Assembly (NCBI GenBank): GCA_033782935.1
Contig: JAWQEG010000501.1
Coordinates: 2,640,501-2,704,500, forward strand
Reading direction: 5' to 3'
Length of the DNA stretch: 64,000 bases
Source of the DNA: Petrolisthes cinctipes
Lineage: Eukaryota; Arthropoda; Malacostraca; Decapoda; Porcellanidae
The position numbers and the translations under genes are program-made. The notes below the pieces were generated by a model, which searched no databases, was not told the origin of the DNA, and saw only the letters and a list, made by a program, of their open reading frames with translations. Below are positions 32,466 to 46,300 of this stretch, piece after piece. Positions within the stretch are counted from its first letter, which is position 1; each line of letters begins with the position of its first letter.

Positions 32466-35400
32466 AGAAGCAATCTGTACATGCCTACACAGTGCTAGAA
32501 TATTTTCAAAATATAGGCTAAAAACATGCTAAAAATCGGCATTTTAGGTGCCAAAAAATCGATTTCTCAAATTCAGTCCCAAAACACCCGAAAATTCGAT
32601 ATTTAGGGGTCCCAGAAGCGATCTGTACATGCCTACTCCGTGTTAGAGTATTTTCAAAATACAGGCCAAAAACATACTGAAAATCGATCTTTTAGGTGCC
32701 CAAAAGTCGATATGTGCATGCATCTTCTGTACCCGTTTATATCTCAAATTCTGGCCCTAAACACCCGAAAATTCGATATTTTGAGGTCCCAGAAGCAATC
32801 TGTACATGCCTACTCAGTGTTAGAGTATTTTCAAAATACAGGCCAAAAACATACTGAAAATCGATCTTTTAGGTGGCCAAAAGTCGATATGTGCATGCAT
32901 CTTCTGTACCCGTTTATATCTCAAATTCTGGCCCTAAACACCCGAAAAATCGATATTTTGGGGTCCCAGAAGCGATCTGTACATGCCTACTACGTGTTAG
33001 AGTATTTTCAAAATTCAGGCCCAAAAAATGCTGAAAATCGATATTTTAGATGCCCAAAGTCAATATGTGCATGTATCTTCTGTACCCGTTTATATCTCAA
33101 ATTCAGGCTCGAAACACCCGAAAATTCAATATTTTGGGGTCCCAGAAGCAATCTGTACATGCCTACTCAGTGCTAGAATATTTTCAAAATTCAGTCCCAA
33201 AACATGCTGAAAATCGATAGTTTTGGTGCCCAAAGTCAATATGTGCATGTATCTTCTGTACCCGTTTATATCTCAAATTCAGGCTCAAAACACCCGAAAA
33301 TTCAATATTTTGGGGTCCCAGAAGCAATCTGTACATGCCTACTCAGTGCTAGAATATTTTCAAAATATAGGCTAAAAATATGCTAAAAATCGATCTTTTA
33401 GGTGCCAAAAAGTCGATATCTTAAATTCAGTCCCAAAACACCCGAAAATTCGATATTTAGAGGTCCCAGAAGGTATCTGTACATGCCTACTCCGTGTTAG
33501 AGTATTTTCAAAATACAGGCCAAAAACATACTGAAAATCGATCTTTTAGGTGCCCATAAGTCGATATGTGCATGCATCTTCTGTACCCGTTTATATCTCA
33601 AATTCAGGCTCAAAACACCCGAAAATTCAATATTTTGGGGTCCCAGAAGCAATCTGTACAGTGCTAGAATATTTTCAAAATATAGGCTAAAAACATGCTA
33701 AAAATCGATCTTTTAGGTGCCAAAAAGTCGATATCTCAAATTCAGTCCCAAAACACCCGAAAATTCGATATTTAGGGGTCCCAGAAGCGATCTGTACATG
33801 CCTACTCCGTGTTAGAGTATTTCTCAAAATTCAGGACCAAAACATGCTGAAAATCGATATTTTTGGTGCCCAAAGTCAATATGTGCATGTATCTTCTGTA
33901 CCCGTTTATATCTCAAATTCAGGCTCAAAACACCCGAAAATTCAATATTTTGGGGTCCCAGAAGCAATCTGTACATGCCTACTCAGTGCTAGAATATTTT
34001 CAAAATATAGGCTAAAAAACATGCTAAAAATCGACATTTTAGGTGCCAAAAAATCGATATCTCAAATTCAGTCCCAAAACACCCGAAAATTCGATATTTA
34101 GAGGTCCCAGAAGGTATCTGTACATGCCTACTCCGTGTTAGAGTATTTTCAAAATACAGGCCAAAAACATACTGAAAATCGATATTTTAGGTGCCCAAAA
34201 GGTCGATATGTGCATGCATCTTCTGTACCCGTTTATATCTCAAATTCTGGCCCTAAACACCCGAAAATTCGATATTTTGGGGTCCCAGAAGCGATCTGAA
34301 CATGCCTACTCCGTGTTAGAGTATTTTCAAAATTCAGGCCCAAAACATGCTGAAAATCGATATTTTTGGTGCCCAAAGTCAATATGGTGCATGTATCTTC
34401 TGTTCCCGTTTATATCTCAAATTCAGGCTCAAAACACCCGAAAATTCAATATTTTGGGGTCCCAGAAGCAATCTGTACATGCCTACTCAGTGCTAGAATA
34501 TTTTCAAAATATAGGCTAAAAATATGCTAAAAATCGATCTTTTAGGTTCCAAAAAGTCGATGTCTCAAATTCAGTCCCAAAACACCCGAAAATTCGATAT
34601 TTAGGGGTCCCAGAAGCGATCTGTACATGCCTACTCCGTGTTAGAGTATTTTCAAAATACCTGCTCAAAACATACTGAAAATCGATCTTTTAGGTGCACA
34701 AAAGTCGATATGTGCATGAATCTTCAGTACCCGTTTGTATCTCAAATTCAGGCTCAAAACACCCGAAAATTCAATATTTTGGGGTCCCAGAAGCAATCTG
34801 TACATGACTATTTAGTGTTAGAGTATTTTCAAAATACAGGCCCAAAACATGCTGAAAATCGATATTTTAGATGCCCAAAGTCAATATGTGCATGTATCTT
34901 CTGTACCTGTTTATATCTCAAATTCAGGCTCAAAACACCCGAAAATTCAATATTTTGGGGTCCCAGAAGCAATCTGTACAGTGCTAGAATATTTTTCAAA
35001 ATATAGGCTAAAAACATGCTAAAAATCGACATTTTAGGTGCCAAAATATCGATATCTCAAATTCAGTCCCAAAACACCCGAAAATTCGATATTTAGAGGT
35101 CCCAGAAGGTATCTGTACATGCCTACTCAGTGTTAGAGTATTTTCAAAATACAGGCCAAAAACATACTGAAAATCGATCTTTTAGGTGCCCAAAAGTCGA
35201 TATGTGCATGCATCTTCTGTACCCGTTTATATCTCAAATTCTGTCCCTAAACACCCGAAAATTCGATATTTTGGGGTCCCAGAAGCGATCTGTACATGCC
35301 TACTCCGTGTTAGAGTATTTTCAAAATTCAGGCCCAAAACATGCTGAAAATCGATATTTTTGGTGCCCAAAGTCAATATGTGCATGTATCTTCTGTACCC

Positions 35401-37040
35401 GTTTATATCTCAAATTCAGGCTCAAAACACCCGAAAATTCAATATTTTGGGGTCCCAGAAGCAATCTGTACAGTGCTAGAATATTTTCAAAATATAGGCT
35501 AAAAACATGCTAAAAATCGATCTTTTAGGTGCCAAAAAGTCGATATCTCAAATTCAGTCCCAAAACACCCGAAAATTCGATATTTAGGGGTCCCAGAAGC
35601 GATCTGTACATGCCTACTCCGTGTTAGAGTATTTTCAAAATACATGCTCAAAACATACTGAAAATCGATCTTTTAGGTGCACAAAAGTCGATATGTGCAT
35701 GCATCTTCAGTACCCGTTTATATCTCAAATTCAGGCTCAAAACACCCGAAAATTCAATATTTTGGGGTCCCAGAAGCAATCTGTACATGCCTACTCAGTG
35801 TTAGAGTATTTTCAAAATACAGGCCCAAAACATGCTGAAAATCGATATTTTAGATGCCCAAAGTCAATATGAGCATATATCTTCTGTACCCGTTTATATC
35901 TCAAATTCAGGCTCAAAACACACGAAAATTCAATATTTTGGAATCCCAGAAGCAATCTGTACATGCCTACACAGTGCTAGAATATTTTCAAAATATAGGC
36001 TAAAAACATGCTAAAAATCGACATTTTAGGTGCCAAAAAATCGATATCTCAAACTCAGTCCCAAAACACCCGAAAATTCGATATTTAGAGGTCCCAGAAA
36101 GTATCTGTACATGCCTACTCCGTGTTAGAGTATTTTCAAAATACAGGCCAAAAACATACTGAAAATCGATCTTTTAGGTGCCCAAAAGTCGATATGTGCA
36201 TGCATCTTCTGTACCCGTTTATATCTCAAATTCTGGCCCTAAACTCCCGAAAATTCGATATTTTGGGGTCCCAGAAGCGATCTGTACATGCCTACTCCGT
36301 GTTAGAGTATTTTCAAAATTCAGGCCCAAAACATGCTGAAAATCGATATTTTTGGTGCCCAAAGTCAATATGTGCATGTATCTTCTGTACCCGTTTATAT
36401 CTCAAATTCAGGCTCAAAACACCCGAAAATTCAATATTTTGGGGTCCCAGAAGCAATCTGTACAGTGCTAGAATATTTTCAAAATATAGGCTAAAAACAT
36501 GCTAAAAATCGACATTTTAGGTGCCAAAAAGTCGATATCTCAAATTCCGTCCCAAAACACCCGAAAATTCGATATTTAGGGGTCCCAGAAGCGATCTGTA
36601 CATGCCTACTCCGTGTTAGAGTATTTTCAAAATACAGGCCAAAAACATACTGAAAATCGATCTTTTAGGTGCCCAAAAGTCGATATGTGCATGCATCTTC
36701 TGTACCCGTTTATATCTCAAATTCTGGCCCTAAACACCCGAAAATTCGATATTTTGGGGTCCCAGAAGCGATCTGTACATGCCTACTCCGTGTTAGAGTA
36801 TTTTCCAAATTCAGGCCCAAAACATGCTGAAAATCTATATTTTTGGTGCCCAAAGTCAATATGTGCATGTATCTTCTGTTCCCGTTTATATCTCAAATTC
36901 AGGCTCAAAACACCCGAAAATTCAATATTTTGGGGTCCCAGAAGCAATCTGTACATGCCTACTCAGTGCTAGAATATTTTCAAAATATAGGCTAAAAATA
37001 TGCTAATAATTGATCTTTTAGGTGCCAAAAAGACGATATC
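32466..37040 (+). repeat. Irregular transition zone
   Basis: Trimers continue but with chimeric monomers (near 33171-33215 a Z left side joins a Y-prime-like right side) and a cluster of one-base insertions between 33.8 and 35.0 kb. New variants appear here that spread further right, such as 'acctgctcaaaac', 'cgtttgtatctc' and 'tgactatttagtg' (34.6-34.8 kb, again at 37.1 and 37.9 kb). It separates the left domain, with 1.76-kb units, from the right domain. Confidence 0.78.
35548..36539 (+). repeat. Second canonical 992-bp hexamer
   Basis: Same X-Y-Z-X-prime-Y-prime-Z-short order and the same total length as the reference at 18787-19778. The next monomer begins at 36540. It sits inside the otherwise irregular 32.5-39 kb zone, so the hexamer organisation spans both halves of the window. 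Private differences include 'gagcatatatc' and 'tggaatccca' in its Y and Z monomers. Confidence 0.87.
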
Positions 37041-37846
37041 TCAAATTCAGTCCCAAAACACCCGAAAATTCGATATTTAGGGGTCCCAGAAGCGATCTGT
37101 ACATGCCTACTCCGTGTTAGAGTATTTTCAAAATACCTGCTCAAAACATACTGAAAATCGATCTTTTAGGTGCACAAAAGTCGATATGTGCATGTATCTT
37201 CAGTACCCGTTTGTATCTCAAATTCAGGCTCAAAACACCCGAAAATTCAATATTTTGGGGTCCCAGAAGCAATCTGTACATGACTATTTAGTGTTAGAGT
37301 ATTTTCAAAATACAGGCCCAAAACATGCTGAAAATCGATATTTTAGATGCCCAAAGTCAATATGTGCATGTATCTTCTGTACCTGTTTATATCTCAAATT
37401 CAGGCTCAAAACACCCGAAAATTCAATATTTTGGGGTCCCAGAAGCAATCTGTACAGTGCTAGAATATTTTCAAAATATAGGCTAAAAACATGCTAAAAA
37501 TCGACATTTTAGGTGCCAAAAAATCGATATCTCAAATTCAGTCCCAAAACACCCGAAAATTCGATATTTAGAGGTCCCAGAAGGTATCTGTACATGCCTA
37601 CTCCGTGTTAGAGTATTTTCAAAATACATGCTCAAAACATACTGAAAATCGATCTTTTTGGTGCTCAAAAGTCGATATGTGCTTGCATCTTCAGTACCCG
37701 TTTATATCTCAAATTCAGGCTCAAAACACCCGAAAATTCAATATTTTGGGGTCCCAGAAGCAATCTGTACAGTGCTAGAATATTTTCAAAAAAAAGGCTA
37801 AAAACATGCTAAAAATCGATCTTTTAGGTGCCAAAAAGTCGATATC
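37041..37846 (+). repeat. 806-bp tandem pentamer, copy 1
   Basis: X, Y, Z-short, a second X-prime-like monomer and Z-short (177+176+138+177+138 = 806). Markers are 'acctgctcaaaac', 'tgactatttagtg', 'gatctttttggtgctc' and a run of eight A in 'ttttcaaaaaaaaggc'. Confidence 0.88.
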
Positions 37847-38652
37847 TCAAATTCAGTCCCAAAACACCCGAAAATTCGATATTTAGGGGTCCCAGAAGCG
37901 ATCTGTACATGCCTACTCCGTTTTAGAGTATTTTCAAAATACCTGCTCAAAACATACTGAAAATCGATCTTTTAGGTGCACAAAAGTCGATATGTGCATG
38001 TATCTTCAGTACCCGTTTGTATCTCAAATTCAGGCTCAAAACACCCGAAAATTCAATATTTTGGGGTCCCTGAAGCAATCTGTACATGACTATTTAGTGT
38101 TAGAGTATTTTCAAAATACAGGCCCAAAACATGCTGAAAATCGATATTTTAGATGCCCAAAGTCAATATGTGCATGTATCTTCTGTACCTGTTTATATCT
38201 CAAATTCAGGCTCAAAACACCCGAAAATTCAATATTTTGGGGTCCCAGAAGCAATCTGTACAGTGCTAGAATATTTTCAAAATATAGGCTAAAAACATGC
38301 TAAAAATCGACATTTTAGGTGCCAAAAAATCGATATCTCAAATTCAGTCCCAAAACACCCGAAAATTCGATATTTAGAGGTCCCAGAAGGTATCTGTACA
38401 TGCCTACTCCGTGTTAGAGTATTTTCAAAATACATGCTCAAAACATACTGAAAATCGATCTTTTTGGTGCTCAAAAGTCGATATGTGCTTGCATCTTCAG
38501 TACCCGTTTATATCTCAAATTCAGGCTCAAAACACCCGAAAATTCAATATTTTGGGGTCCCAGAAGCAATCTGTACAGTGCTAGAATATTTTCAAAAAAA
38601 AGGCTAAAAACATGCTAAAAATCGATCTTTTAGGTGCCAAAAAGTCGATATC
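37847..38652 (+). repeat. 806-bp tandem pentamer, copy 2
   Basis: All markers of 37041-37846 recur exactly 806 bp later, including the eight-A run. It differs by 'ggtccctgaagc' near 38066 and 'ctccgttttag' at its start. The X that follows at 38653 has 'ctccgttttag' as well but returns to 'acatgctc'. Confidence 0.88.
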
Positions 38653-41600
38653 TCAAATTCAGTCCCAAAACACCCGAAAATTCGATATTTAGGGGTCCCA
38701 GAAGCGATCTGTACATGCCTACTCCGTTTTAGAGTATTTTCAAAATACATGCTCAAAACATACTGAAAATCGATCTTTTAGGTGCACAAAAGTCGATCTG
38801 TGGATGCATCTTCAGTACCCGTTTATATCTCAAATTCATGCTCAAAACACCCGAAAATTCAATATTTTGGGGTCCCAGAAGCAATCTGTACATGCCTACT
38901 CAGTGTTAGAGTATTTTCAAAATACAGGCCCAAAACATGCTGAAAATCGATATTTTAGATGCCCAAAGTCAATATGTGCATTTATCTTCTGTACCCGTTT
39001 ATATCTCAAATTCAGGCTCAAAACACCCGAAAATTCAATATTTTGGGGTCCCAGAAGCAATCTGTACATGCCTACTCAGTGTTAGAGTATTTTCAAAATA
39101 CAGGGCCAAAACATGCTGAAAATCGATATTTTAGATGCCCAAAGTCAATATGTGCATGTATTTTCTGTACCCGTTTATATCTCAATATCTGGCTCAAAAC
39201 ACCCGAAAATTCAATATTTTGGGGTCCCAGAAGCAATCTGTACATGCCTACACAGTGCTAGAATATTTTCAAAATATAGGCTAAAAACATGCTAAAAATC
39301 GACATTTTAGGTGCCAAAAAATCGATATCTCAAATTCAATCCCAAAACACCAGAAAATTCGATATTTAGAGGTCCCAGAAGGTATCTGTACATGCCTACT
39401 CCGTGTTAGAGTATTTTCAAAATACAGGCCAAAAACATACTGAAAATCGATCTTTTAGGTGCCAAAAAGTCGATATGTACATGCATCTTCTGTACCCGTT
39501 TATATCTCAAATTCTGGCCCTAAACATCCGAAAATTCGATGTTTTGGGATCCCAGAAGCGATCTGTACATGCCTACTCCGAGTTAGAGTATTTTCAAATT
39601 CAAGCCCAAAACATGCTGAAAATCGATATTTTTGGTGCCCAAAGTCAATATGTGCATGTATCTTCTGTACCCGTTTATATCTCAAATTCAGGCTCAAAAC
39701 ACCCGAAAATTCAATATTTTGGGGTCCCAGAAGCAATCTGTACATGCCTAAACAGTGCTAGAATATTTTCAAAATATAGGCTAAAAACATGCTAAAAATC
39801 GACATTTTAGGTGCCAAAAAATCGATATCTCAAATTCAGTCCCAAAACACCCGAAAATTCGATATTTAGAGGTCCCAGAAGGTATCTGTACATGCCTACA
39901 CTGTGTTAGAGTATTTTCAAAATACAAGCCAAAAACATACTGAAAATCGGTCTTTTCGGTGCCCAAAAGTCGATATGTGCATGCATCTTCTGTACCCGTT
40001 TATATCTCAAATTTTGGCCCTAAACACCCGAAAATTCAATATTTTGGGGTCCCAGAAGCGATCTGTACATGCCTACTCCGTGTTAGAGTATTTTCAAAAT
40101 GCAGGCCAAAAACATGCTGAAAATAGATATTTTTGGTGCCCAAAGTCAATATGTGCATGTATCTTCTGTACCCGTTTATATCTCGAATTCAGGCTCAAAA
40201 CACCCGAAAATTCAATATTTTGGGGTCCCAGAAGCAATCTGTACAGTGCTAGAATATTTTCAAAATATAGGCTAAAAACATGCTAAAAATCGATCTTTTA
40301 GGTGCCAAAAAGTCGTTATCTCAAATTCAGTCCCAAAACACCCGAAAATTCGATATTTAGGGGTCCCAGAAGCGTTCTGTACATGCCTACTCCGTGTTAG
40401 AGTATTTTCAAAATACATGCTCAAAACATACTGAAAATCGATCTTTTAGGTGCACAAAAGTCGATATGTGCATGCATCTTCAGTACCCGTTTATATCTCA
40501 AATTCAGGCTCAAAACACCCGAAAATTCAATATTTTTGGGTCCCAGAAGCAATCTGTACATGCCTACTAAGTGTTAGAGTATTTTCAAAATACAGGCCCA
40601 AAACATGCTGAAAATCGATATTTTAGATGCCCAAAGTCAATATGTGCATGTATCTTCTGTACCCGTTTATATCTCAAATTCAGGCTCAAAACACCCGAAA
40701 ATTCAATATTTTGGGGTCCCAGAAGCAATCTGTACATGCCTACACAGTGCTAGAATATTTTCAAAATATAGGCTAAAAACATGCTAAAAATCGACATTTT
40801 AGGTGCCAAAAAATCGATATCTCAAATTCAGTCCCAAAACACCCGAAAATTCGATATTTAGAGGTCCCAGAAGGTATCTGTACATGCCTATTCCGTGTTA
40901 GAGTATTTTCAAAATACAGGCCAAAAACATACTGAAAATCGATCTTTTAGGTGCCCAAAAGTCGATATGTGCATGCATCTTCTGTACCCGTTTATATCTC
41001 AAATTTTGGCCCTAAACACCCGAAAATTCGATATTTTGGGGTCCCAGAAGCGATCTGTACATGCCTACTCCGTGTTAGAGTATTTTCAAAATTCAGGCCC
41101 AAAACATGCTGAAAGTCGATATTTTTGGTGCCCAAAGTCAATATGTGCATGTATCTTCTGTACCCGTTTATATCTCGAATTCAGGCTCAAAACACCCGAA
41201 AATTCAATATTTTGCGGTCCCAGAAGCAATCTGTACATGCCTACTCAGTGCTAGAATATTTTCAAAATATAGGCTAAAAACATGCTAAAAATCGATCTTA
41301 TAGGTGCCAAAAATTCGATATCTCAAATTCAGTCCCAAAACACCCGAAAATTCGATAGTTAGGGGTCCCAGAAGCGATCTGTACATGCCTACTCCGTGTT
41401 AGAGTATTTTCAAAATACATGCTCAAAACATACTGAAAATCGATCTTTTAGGTGCACAAAAGTCGATATGTGCATGCATCTTCAGTACCAGTTTATATCT
41501 CAAATTCAGGCTCAAAACACCCGAAAATTCGATATTTTGGGGTCCCAGAAGCAATCTGTACATGCCTACACAGTGCTAGAATATTTTCAAAATATAGGCT

Positions 41601-41837
41601 AAAAACATGCTAAAAATCGACATTTTAGGTGCCAAAAAATCGATATCTCAAATTCCGTCCCAAAACACCAGAAAATTCGATATTTAGAGGTCCCAGAAGG
41701 TATCTGTACATGCCTACTCCGTGTTAGAGTATTTTCAAAATACAGGCCAAAAACATACTGAAAATCGATCTTTTAGGTGCCCAAAAGTCGATATGTGCAT
41801 GCATCTTCTGTACCCGTTTATATCTCAAATTCTGGCC

Positions 41838-42307
41838 CTAAACACCCGAAAATTCGATATTTAGAGGTCCCAGAAGGTATCTGTACATGCCTACACTGTG
41901 TTAGAGTATTTTGAAAATACAGGCCAAAAACATACTGAAAATCGGTCTTTTAGGTGCCCAAAAGTCGATATGTGCATGCATCTTCTGTACCCGTTTATAA
42001 CTCAAATTTTGGCCCTAAACACCCGAAAATTCGATATTTTGGGGTCCCAGAAGCGATCTGTACATGCCTACTCCGTGTTAGAGTATTTTCAAAATACAGG
42101 CCAAAAACATGCAGAAAATCGATATTTTTGGTGCCCAAAGTCAATATGTGCATGTATCTTCTGTACCCGTTTATATCTCAAATTCAGGCTCAAAACACCC
42201 GAAAATTCAATATTTTGGGGTCCCAGAAGCAATCTGTAAAGTGCTAGAATATTTTCAAAATATAGGCTAAAAAGATGCTAAAAATCGATCTTTTAGGTGC
42301 CAAAAAA
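41838..42307 (+). repeat. ~470-bp segment duplicated at 993 bp, copy 1
   Basis: Nearly identical to 42831-43300, sharing 'gagtattttgaaaatac' (dyad centre changed to G), 'gtttataactcaaattttgg', 'catgcagaaaatcg' and 'ctgtaaagtgctag'. Its left edge is a chimeric monomer: a Y-prime start ('tcaaattctggccc') passes into X-prime sequence ('tatttagaggtccc'). Confidence 0.85.
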
Positions 42308-42830
42308 TCGATATCTCAAATTCAGTCCCAAAACACCAGAAAATTCGATTTTTAGAGGTCCCAGAAGGTATCTGTACATGCCTATTCCGTGTTAGAGTAT
42401 TTTCAAAATACAGGCCAAAAACATACTGAAAATCGATCTTTTAGGTGCACAAAAGTCGATATGTGCATGCATCTTCTGTACCCGTTTATATCTGAAATTC
42501 TGGCTCTAAACACCCGAAAATTCGATATTTTGGGGTCCCAGAAGCAAACTGTACATGCCTACTCCGTGTTAGAGTATTTTCAAAAATTCAAGCCCAAAAC
42601 ATGCTGAAAATCGATATTTTTGGTGCCCAAAGTCAATATGTGCATATATCTTCTGTACCCGTTTATATCTTAAATTCAGGCTCAAAACACCCGAAAATTC
42701 AATATTTTGGGGTCCCAGAAGCAATCTGTACATGCCTACACAGTGCTAGAATATTTTCAAAATATAGGCTAAAAACTTGCTAAAAATCGACATTTTAGGT
42801 GCCAAAAAATCGATATCTCAAATTCAGTCC

Positions 42831-43300
42831 CAAAACACCCGAAAATTCGATATTTAGAGGTCCCAGAAGGTATCTGTACATGCCTACACTGTGTTAGAGT
42901 ATTTTGAAAATACAGGCCAAAAACATACTGAAAATCGGTCTTTTAGGTGCCCAAAAGTCGATATGTGCATGCATCTTCTGTACCCGTTTATAACTCAAAT
43001 TTTGGCCCTAAACACCCGAAAATTCGATATTTTGGGGTCCCAGAAGCGATCTGTACATGCCTACTCCGTGTTAGAGTATTTTCAAAATACAGGCCAAAAA
43101 CATGCAGAAAATCGATATTTTTGGTGCCCAAAGTCAATATGTGCATGTATCTTCTGTACCCGTTTATATCTCAAATTCAGGCTCAAAACACCCGAAAATT
43201 CAATATTTTGGGGTCCCAGAAGCAATCTGTAAAGTGCTAGAATATTTTCAAAATATAGGCTAAAAAGATGCTAAAAATCGATCTTTTAGGTGCCAAAAAG
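42831..43300 (+). repeat. ~470-bp segment duplicated at 993 bp, copy 2
   Basis: Carries all private variants of 41838-42307. Its monomer start is the ordinary X-prime form, so it or a relative may be the source and the copy at 41.8 kb the recombinant product. Confidence 0.85.
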
Positions 43301-46300
43301 TCGATATCTAAAATTCAGTCCCAAAACACCCGAAAATTCGATATTTAGGGGTCCCAGAAGCGATCTGTACATGCCTACTCCGTTTTAGAGTATTTTCAAA
43401 ATACATGCTCAAAACATACTGAAAATCGATCTTTTAGGTGCACAAAAGTCGATATGTGCATGCATCTTCAGTACCCGTTTATATCTCAAATTCAGGCTCA
43501 AAACACCCGAAAATTCAATATTTTGGGGTCCCAGAAGCAATCTGTACATGCCTACTCAGTGTTAGAGTATTTTCAAAATACAGGCCCAAAACATGCTGAA
43601 AATCGATATTTTAGATGCCCAAAGTCAATATGTGCATGTATCTTCTGTACCCGTTTATATCTCAAATTCAGGCTCAAAACACCCGAAAATTCAATATTTT
43701 GGGGTCCCAGAAGCAATCTGTACATGCCTACACAGTGCTAGAATATTTTCAAAATATAGGCTAAAAACATGCTAAAAATCGACATTTTAGGTGCCAAAAA
43801 ATCGATATCTCAAATTCAGTCCCAAAACACCAGAAAATTCGATATTTAGAGGTCCCAGAAGGTATCTGTACATGCCTACACTGTGTTAGAGTATTTTCAA
43901 AATACAGGCCAAAAACATACTGAAAATCGGTCTGTTAGGTGCCCAAAAGTCGATATGTGCATGCATCTTCTGTACCCGTTTATAACTCAAATTTTGGCCC
44001 TAAACCCCCGAAAATTCGATATTTTGGGGTCCCAGAAGCGATCTGTACATGCCTACTCCGTGTTAGAGTATTTTCAAAATACAGGCCGAAAACATGCTGA
44101 AAATCGATATTTTTGGTGCCCAAAGTCAATATGTGCATGTATCTTCTGTACCCGTTTATATCTCAAATTCAGGCTCAAAACACCCAATAATTTAATATTT
44201 TGGGGTCCCAGAAGCAATCTGTAAAGTGCTAGAATATTTTCAAAATATAGGCTAAAAAGATGCTAAAAATCGATCTTTTAGGTGCCAAAAAGTCGATATC
44301 TCAAATTCAGTCCCAAAACACCCGAAAATTCGATATTTAGGGGTCCCAGAAGCGATCTGTACATGCCTACTCCGTTTTAGAGTATTTTCAAAATACATGC
44401 TCAAAACATACTGAAAATCGATCTTTTAGGTGCACAAAAGTCGATATGTGCATGCATCTTCAGTACCCGTTTATATCTCAAATTCAGGCTCAAAACACCC
44501 GAAAATTCAATATTTTGGGGTCCCAGAAGCAATCTGTACATGCCTACTCAGTGTTAGAGTATTTTCAAAATACAGGCCCAAAACATGCTGAAAATCGATA
44601 TTTTAGATGCCCAAAGTCAATATGTGCATGTATCTTCTGTACCCGTTTATATCTCAAATTCAGGCTCAAAACACCCGAAAATTCGATATTTTGGGGTCCC
44701 AGAAGCAATCTGTACATGCCTACTCCGAGTTAGAGTATTTTCAAATTCAAGCCCAAAACATGCTGAAAATCGATATTTTAGATGCCCAAAGTCAATATGT
44801 GCATGTATCTTCTGTACCCGTTTATATCTCAATATCTGGCTCAAAACACCCGAAAATTCAATATTTTGGGGTCCCAGAAGCAATCTGTACATGCCTACAC
44901 AGTGCTAGAATATTTTCAAAATATAGGCTAAAAACATGCTAAAAATCGACATTTTAGGTGCCAAAAAATCGATATCTCAAATTCAGTCCCAAAACACCAG
45001 AAAATTCGATATTTAGAGGTCCCAGAAGGTATCTGTACATGCCTACTCCGTGTTAGAGTATTTTCAAAATACAAGCCAAAAACATACTGAAAATCGGTCT
45101 TTTCGGTGCCCAAAAGTCGATATGTGCATGCATCTTCTGTACCCGTTTATATATCAAATTTTGGCCCTAAACACCCGAAAATTCGATATTTTGGGGTCCC
45201 AGAAGCGATCTGTACATGCCTACTCCGTGTTAGAGTATTTTTAAAATACAGGTCAAAAACATGCTGAAAATAGATATTTTTGGTGCCCAAAGTCAATATG
45301 TGCATGTATCTTCTGTACCCGTTTATATCTCTAATTCAGGCTCAAAACACCCGAAAATTCAATATTTTGGGGTCCCAGAAGCAATCTGTACAGTGCTAGA
45401 ATATTTTCAAAATATAGGCTAAAAACATGCTAAAAATCGATCTTTTAGGTGCCAAAAAGTCGTTATCTCAAATTCAGTCCCAAAACACCCGAAAATTCGA
45501 TATTTAGGGGTCCCAGAAGCGTTCTGTACATGCCTACTCCGTGTTAGAGTATTTTCAAAATACATGCTCAAAACATACTGAAAATCGATCTTTTAGGTGC
45601 ACAAAAGTCGATATGTGCATGCATCTTCAGTACCCGTTTATATCTCAAATTCAGGCTCAAAACACCCGAAAATTCAATATTTTGGGGTCCCAGAAGCAAT
45701 CTGTACATGCCTACTCAGTGTTAGAGTATTTTCAAAATACAGGCCCAAAACATGCTGAAAATCGATATTTTAGATGCCCAAAGTCAATATGTGCATGTAT
45801 CTTCTGTACCCGTTTATATCTCAAATTCAGGCTCAAAACACCCGAAAATTCAATATTTTGGGGTCCCAGAAGCAATCTGTACATGCCTACACAGTGCTAG
45901 AATATTTTCAAAATATAGGCTAAAAACATGCTAAAAATCGACATTTTAGGTGCCAAAAAATCGATATCTCAAATTCAGTCCCAAAACACCCGAAAATTCG
46001 ATATTTAGAGGTCCCAGAAGGTATCTGTACATTCCTACTCCGTGTTAGAGTATTTTCAAAATACAGGCCAAAAACATACTGAAAATCGATCTTTTAGGTG
46101 CCCAAAAGTCGATATGTGCATGCATCTTCTGTACCCGTTTATATCTCAAATTTTGGCCCTAAACACCCGAAAATTCGATATTTTGGGGTCCCAGAAGCGA
46201 TCTGTACATGCCTACTCCGTGTTAGAGTATTTTCAAAATTCAGGCCCAAAACATGCTGAAAATCGATATTTTTGGTGCCCAAAGTCAATATGTGCATGTA

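Larger units (their letters stand above)
38653..44849 (+). repeat. Right-hand domain, first section, with ~992-bp periodicity
   Basis: Trimers and Y-Y runs with variants absent or rare on the left: 'ctcaatatctggctc' (39183, 44829), 'ttttcaaattcaagccc' (39591, 44738), 'ctgtaaagtgctag' and 'aaaaagatgctaaaaatc' (42.2, 43.2 and 44.2 kb). Monomers of matching type start at 41825, 42818 and 43810, about 992 bp apart. This stretch partly matches 60.9-62.3 kb (offset about 17,491 bp). Confidence 0.8.
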
